Shown here: in pieces, positions 13,692-14,218 of the stretch | How positions within the stretch are numbered: the stretch's first letter is position 1 | Layout of the letters: every line of letters starts with the position of its first letter | Assembly (NCBI GenBank): GCA_035906055.1 | Contig: JAMIFV010000022.1 | Location: 1-14,218 of the forward strand | Direction of reading: 5' to 3' | Source of the DNA: JAMIFV01 sp035906055 | GTDB taxonomy: Bacteria; Pseudomonadota; Alphaproteobacteria; Rickettsiales; JABCZZ01 | Length of the DNA stretch: 14,218 nucleotides | Made by a program: the position numbers and the translations under genes | The notes under the pieces: model-generated | What the model saw: the letters and a program-made list of their open reading frames with translations, nothing else | Databases searched by the model: none | What the model was told of the DNA's origin: nothing

Positions 13692-13877
13692 ATGGATATG
13701 GATGAGATTTTTCCGCCCGGTAAAAAAACGGAGCTGACCTTCCGCAAGCTCGATACGTTGTCGGTGGAGGCGCTGCGGGAATATATCGCAGAGCTGGAAG
13801 CCGAGATAGAACGCGCGCACGCGGAAATTAAAAAGCGCGGCAGTGCCAAAGCCGCAGCAGAGGCGTTCTTCAGTTAG
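13692..13877 (+). CDS. DUF1192-like small protein
   Basis: The 61-residue product has a short acidic start (MDMDEIFPPGKK), then LDTLSVEALREYIAELEAEI and a coiled-coil helix ending in AKAAAEAFFS. The pattern LSVEEL..RI..LEAEI with a terminal AADAFF is that of DUF1192, a small family common in alphaproteobacteria with no established function. An AGAGGA ribosome-binding site (13677-13682) sits 9 nt before the ATG and overlaps the end of panB. The stop codon TAG is completed by the first base of the MITE-like element at 13877, but the product ends where the family normally ends, so little or nothing is lost. Confidence 0.8.
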   Translation: MDMDEIFPPGKKTELTFRKLDTLSVEALREYIAELEAEIERAHAEIKKRGSAKAAAEAFFS

Positions 13878-14018
13878 AACCTGTTCATAATCTCTACTGC
13901 TGCTGGCTGCAAACATGGTTTTCTGCGCTTCCGGTGCTCACGTACTTAAACGTACGCTGCGCTCCGTTTCTCGAAAACTCTGTTTTCGCTTCGCCGCAGC
14001 GAGATTATGAACAGGTTC
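13877..14018. mobile_element. 142 bp MITE-like element with TTA target duplication
   Basis: Perfect 18 bp terminal inverted repeats, GAACCTGTTCATAATCTC (13877-13894) and its complement (14001-14018), are flanked on both sides by TTA (13874-13876 and 14019-14021). A 3 bp TNA duplication is the mark of several IS5-family groups. The interior has no reading frame of note; it carries the GTGCTCACGTACTTAAACG core also found at 10282. It is best explained as a non-autonomous derivative moved by an IS5-type transposase. Confidence 0.8.
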
Positions 14019-14021
14019 TTA

Positions 14022-14218
14022 GGCACTGTTAGCTAATTTTCCAGTTATAGAGGATTTTAGTTGCGGCGAGTGCCACGAAGCTGAGGAAAACTTTGTCTTC
14101 CTTGTCGAAACGCAGACAGAGGCGTTTATTTTCCTTGAGCTTTCCGAAGTAACGCTCAATGCCGCCACGCAGCTTATACACCGCCTTGTCGTAGAGGATT
14201 TTAACTTTACGGTTTTTG
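14022..14218 (-). mobile_element. 3' end of an IS5-family insertion sequence (continues past the window)
   Basis: The transposase stop lies only 8 bp from a TTA at 14019-14021, so the element's end is probably at 14022 with an inverted repeat beginning GGCACTGTTAGC. This end differs from the terminal repeats of the neighbouring MITE. The TTA would then be shared by the two adjacent elements. The other end is outside the window. Confidence 0.6.
14029..14218 (-). CDS. IS5-family transposase, C-terminal part
   Basis: The last 62 codons before the TAA stop (14031-14029) read NRKVKILYDKAVYKLRGG, IERYFGKLKENKRLCLRFDK and FLSFVALAATKILYNWKIS. The arrangement R..IER.FG.LK...R...R.DK followed by a hydrophobic helix is the end of the DDE domain of IS5-family transposases, where the third catalytic acid is the Glu of IER. 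The N-terminal part is beyond the right edge, so completeness of the gene cannot be judged. Confidence 0.85.
   Translation of the reverse strand, partial: KNRKVKILYDKAVYKLRGGIERYFGKLKENKRLCLRFDKEDKVFLSFVALAATKILYNWKIS

Noticed and set aside
12890..13849. Long open frame on the minus strand opposite panB
   Set aside because: His/Arg-rich shadow of panB and the DUF1192-like gene with no ribosome-binding site or motif.

Overview
The window is a chromosomal stretch from an alphaproteobacterium with fairly GC-rich genes. Two features suggest this: the cluster rpmH-rnpA-yidD-yidC with engB and argB nearby, and the style of the YejE/YejF, PanB, DUF1192-like and sensor-kinase proteins. I cannot name the genus. 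Short interspersed hairpin repeats, a MITE-like element and insertion-sequence remnants at both edges indicate a genome with active small mobile DNA.

Layout, left to right. Bases 1-343 hold the decayed start of a zinc-ribbon transposase (minus strand) joined to the C-terminal remnant of a GNAT acetyltransferase. Next is a minus-strand TraB/GumN (TIKI-superfamily) protein with a C-terminal membrane hairpin (335-1621). Divergent from it are lpdA (dihydrolipoamide dehydrogenase) and a translationally coupled small lipoprotein gene (1813-3755). The 200 bp gap at 3756-3955 is largely made of two copies of a 66-69 bp multi-hairpin repeat facing each other.

The minus-strand block argB and engB (3956-5556) is separated from yidC, yidD, rnpA and rpmH (8297-10885, minus) by the plus-strand pair yejE-yejF (5620-8294). 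These encode one permease and the fused double ATPase of a peptide/microcin-type ABC importer. A third copy of the repeat lies inside yejF, in frame, and encodes residues 71-93 between Walker A and the Q-loop. This resembles in concept the Rickettsia palindromic elements that sit inside genes, and it is the most interesting signal in the window.

Divergent from rpmH is a plus-strand cluster: a membrane-bound PleC/PdhS-like histidine kinase, panB (overlapping it by 50 nt) and a small DUF1192-like gene. The cluster ends in a 142 bp MITE-like element with 18 bp terminal inverted repeats and a TTA target duplication; the first base of the element completes the stop codon of the DUF1192-like gene. 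The right edge is the C-terminal part of an IS5-family transposase on the minus strand.

Functionally the window combines housekeeping genes (2-oxoacid dehydrogenase E3, arginine and pantothenate synthesis, ribosome protein L34, RNase P, membrane insertion, ribosome assembly GTPase) with an importer pair, a signalling kinase and several repeat families. No tRNA, rRNA or CRISPR array was seen.
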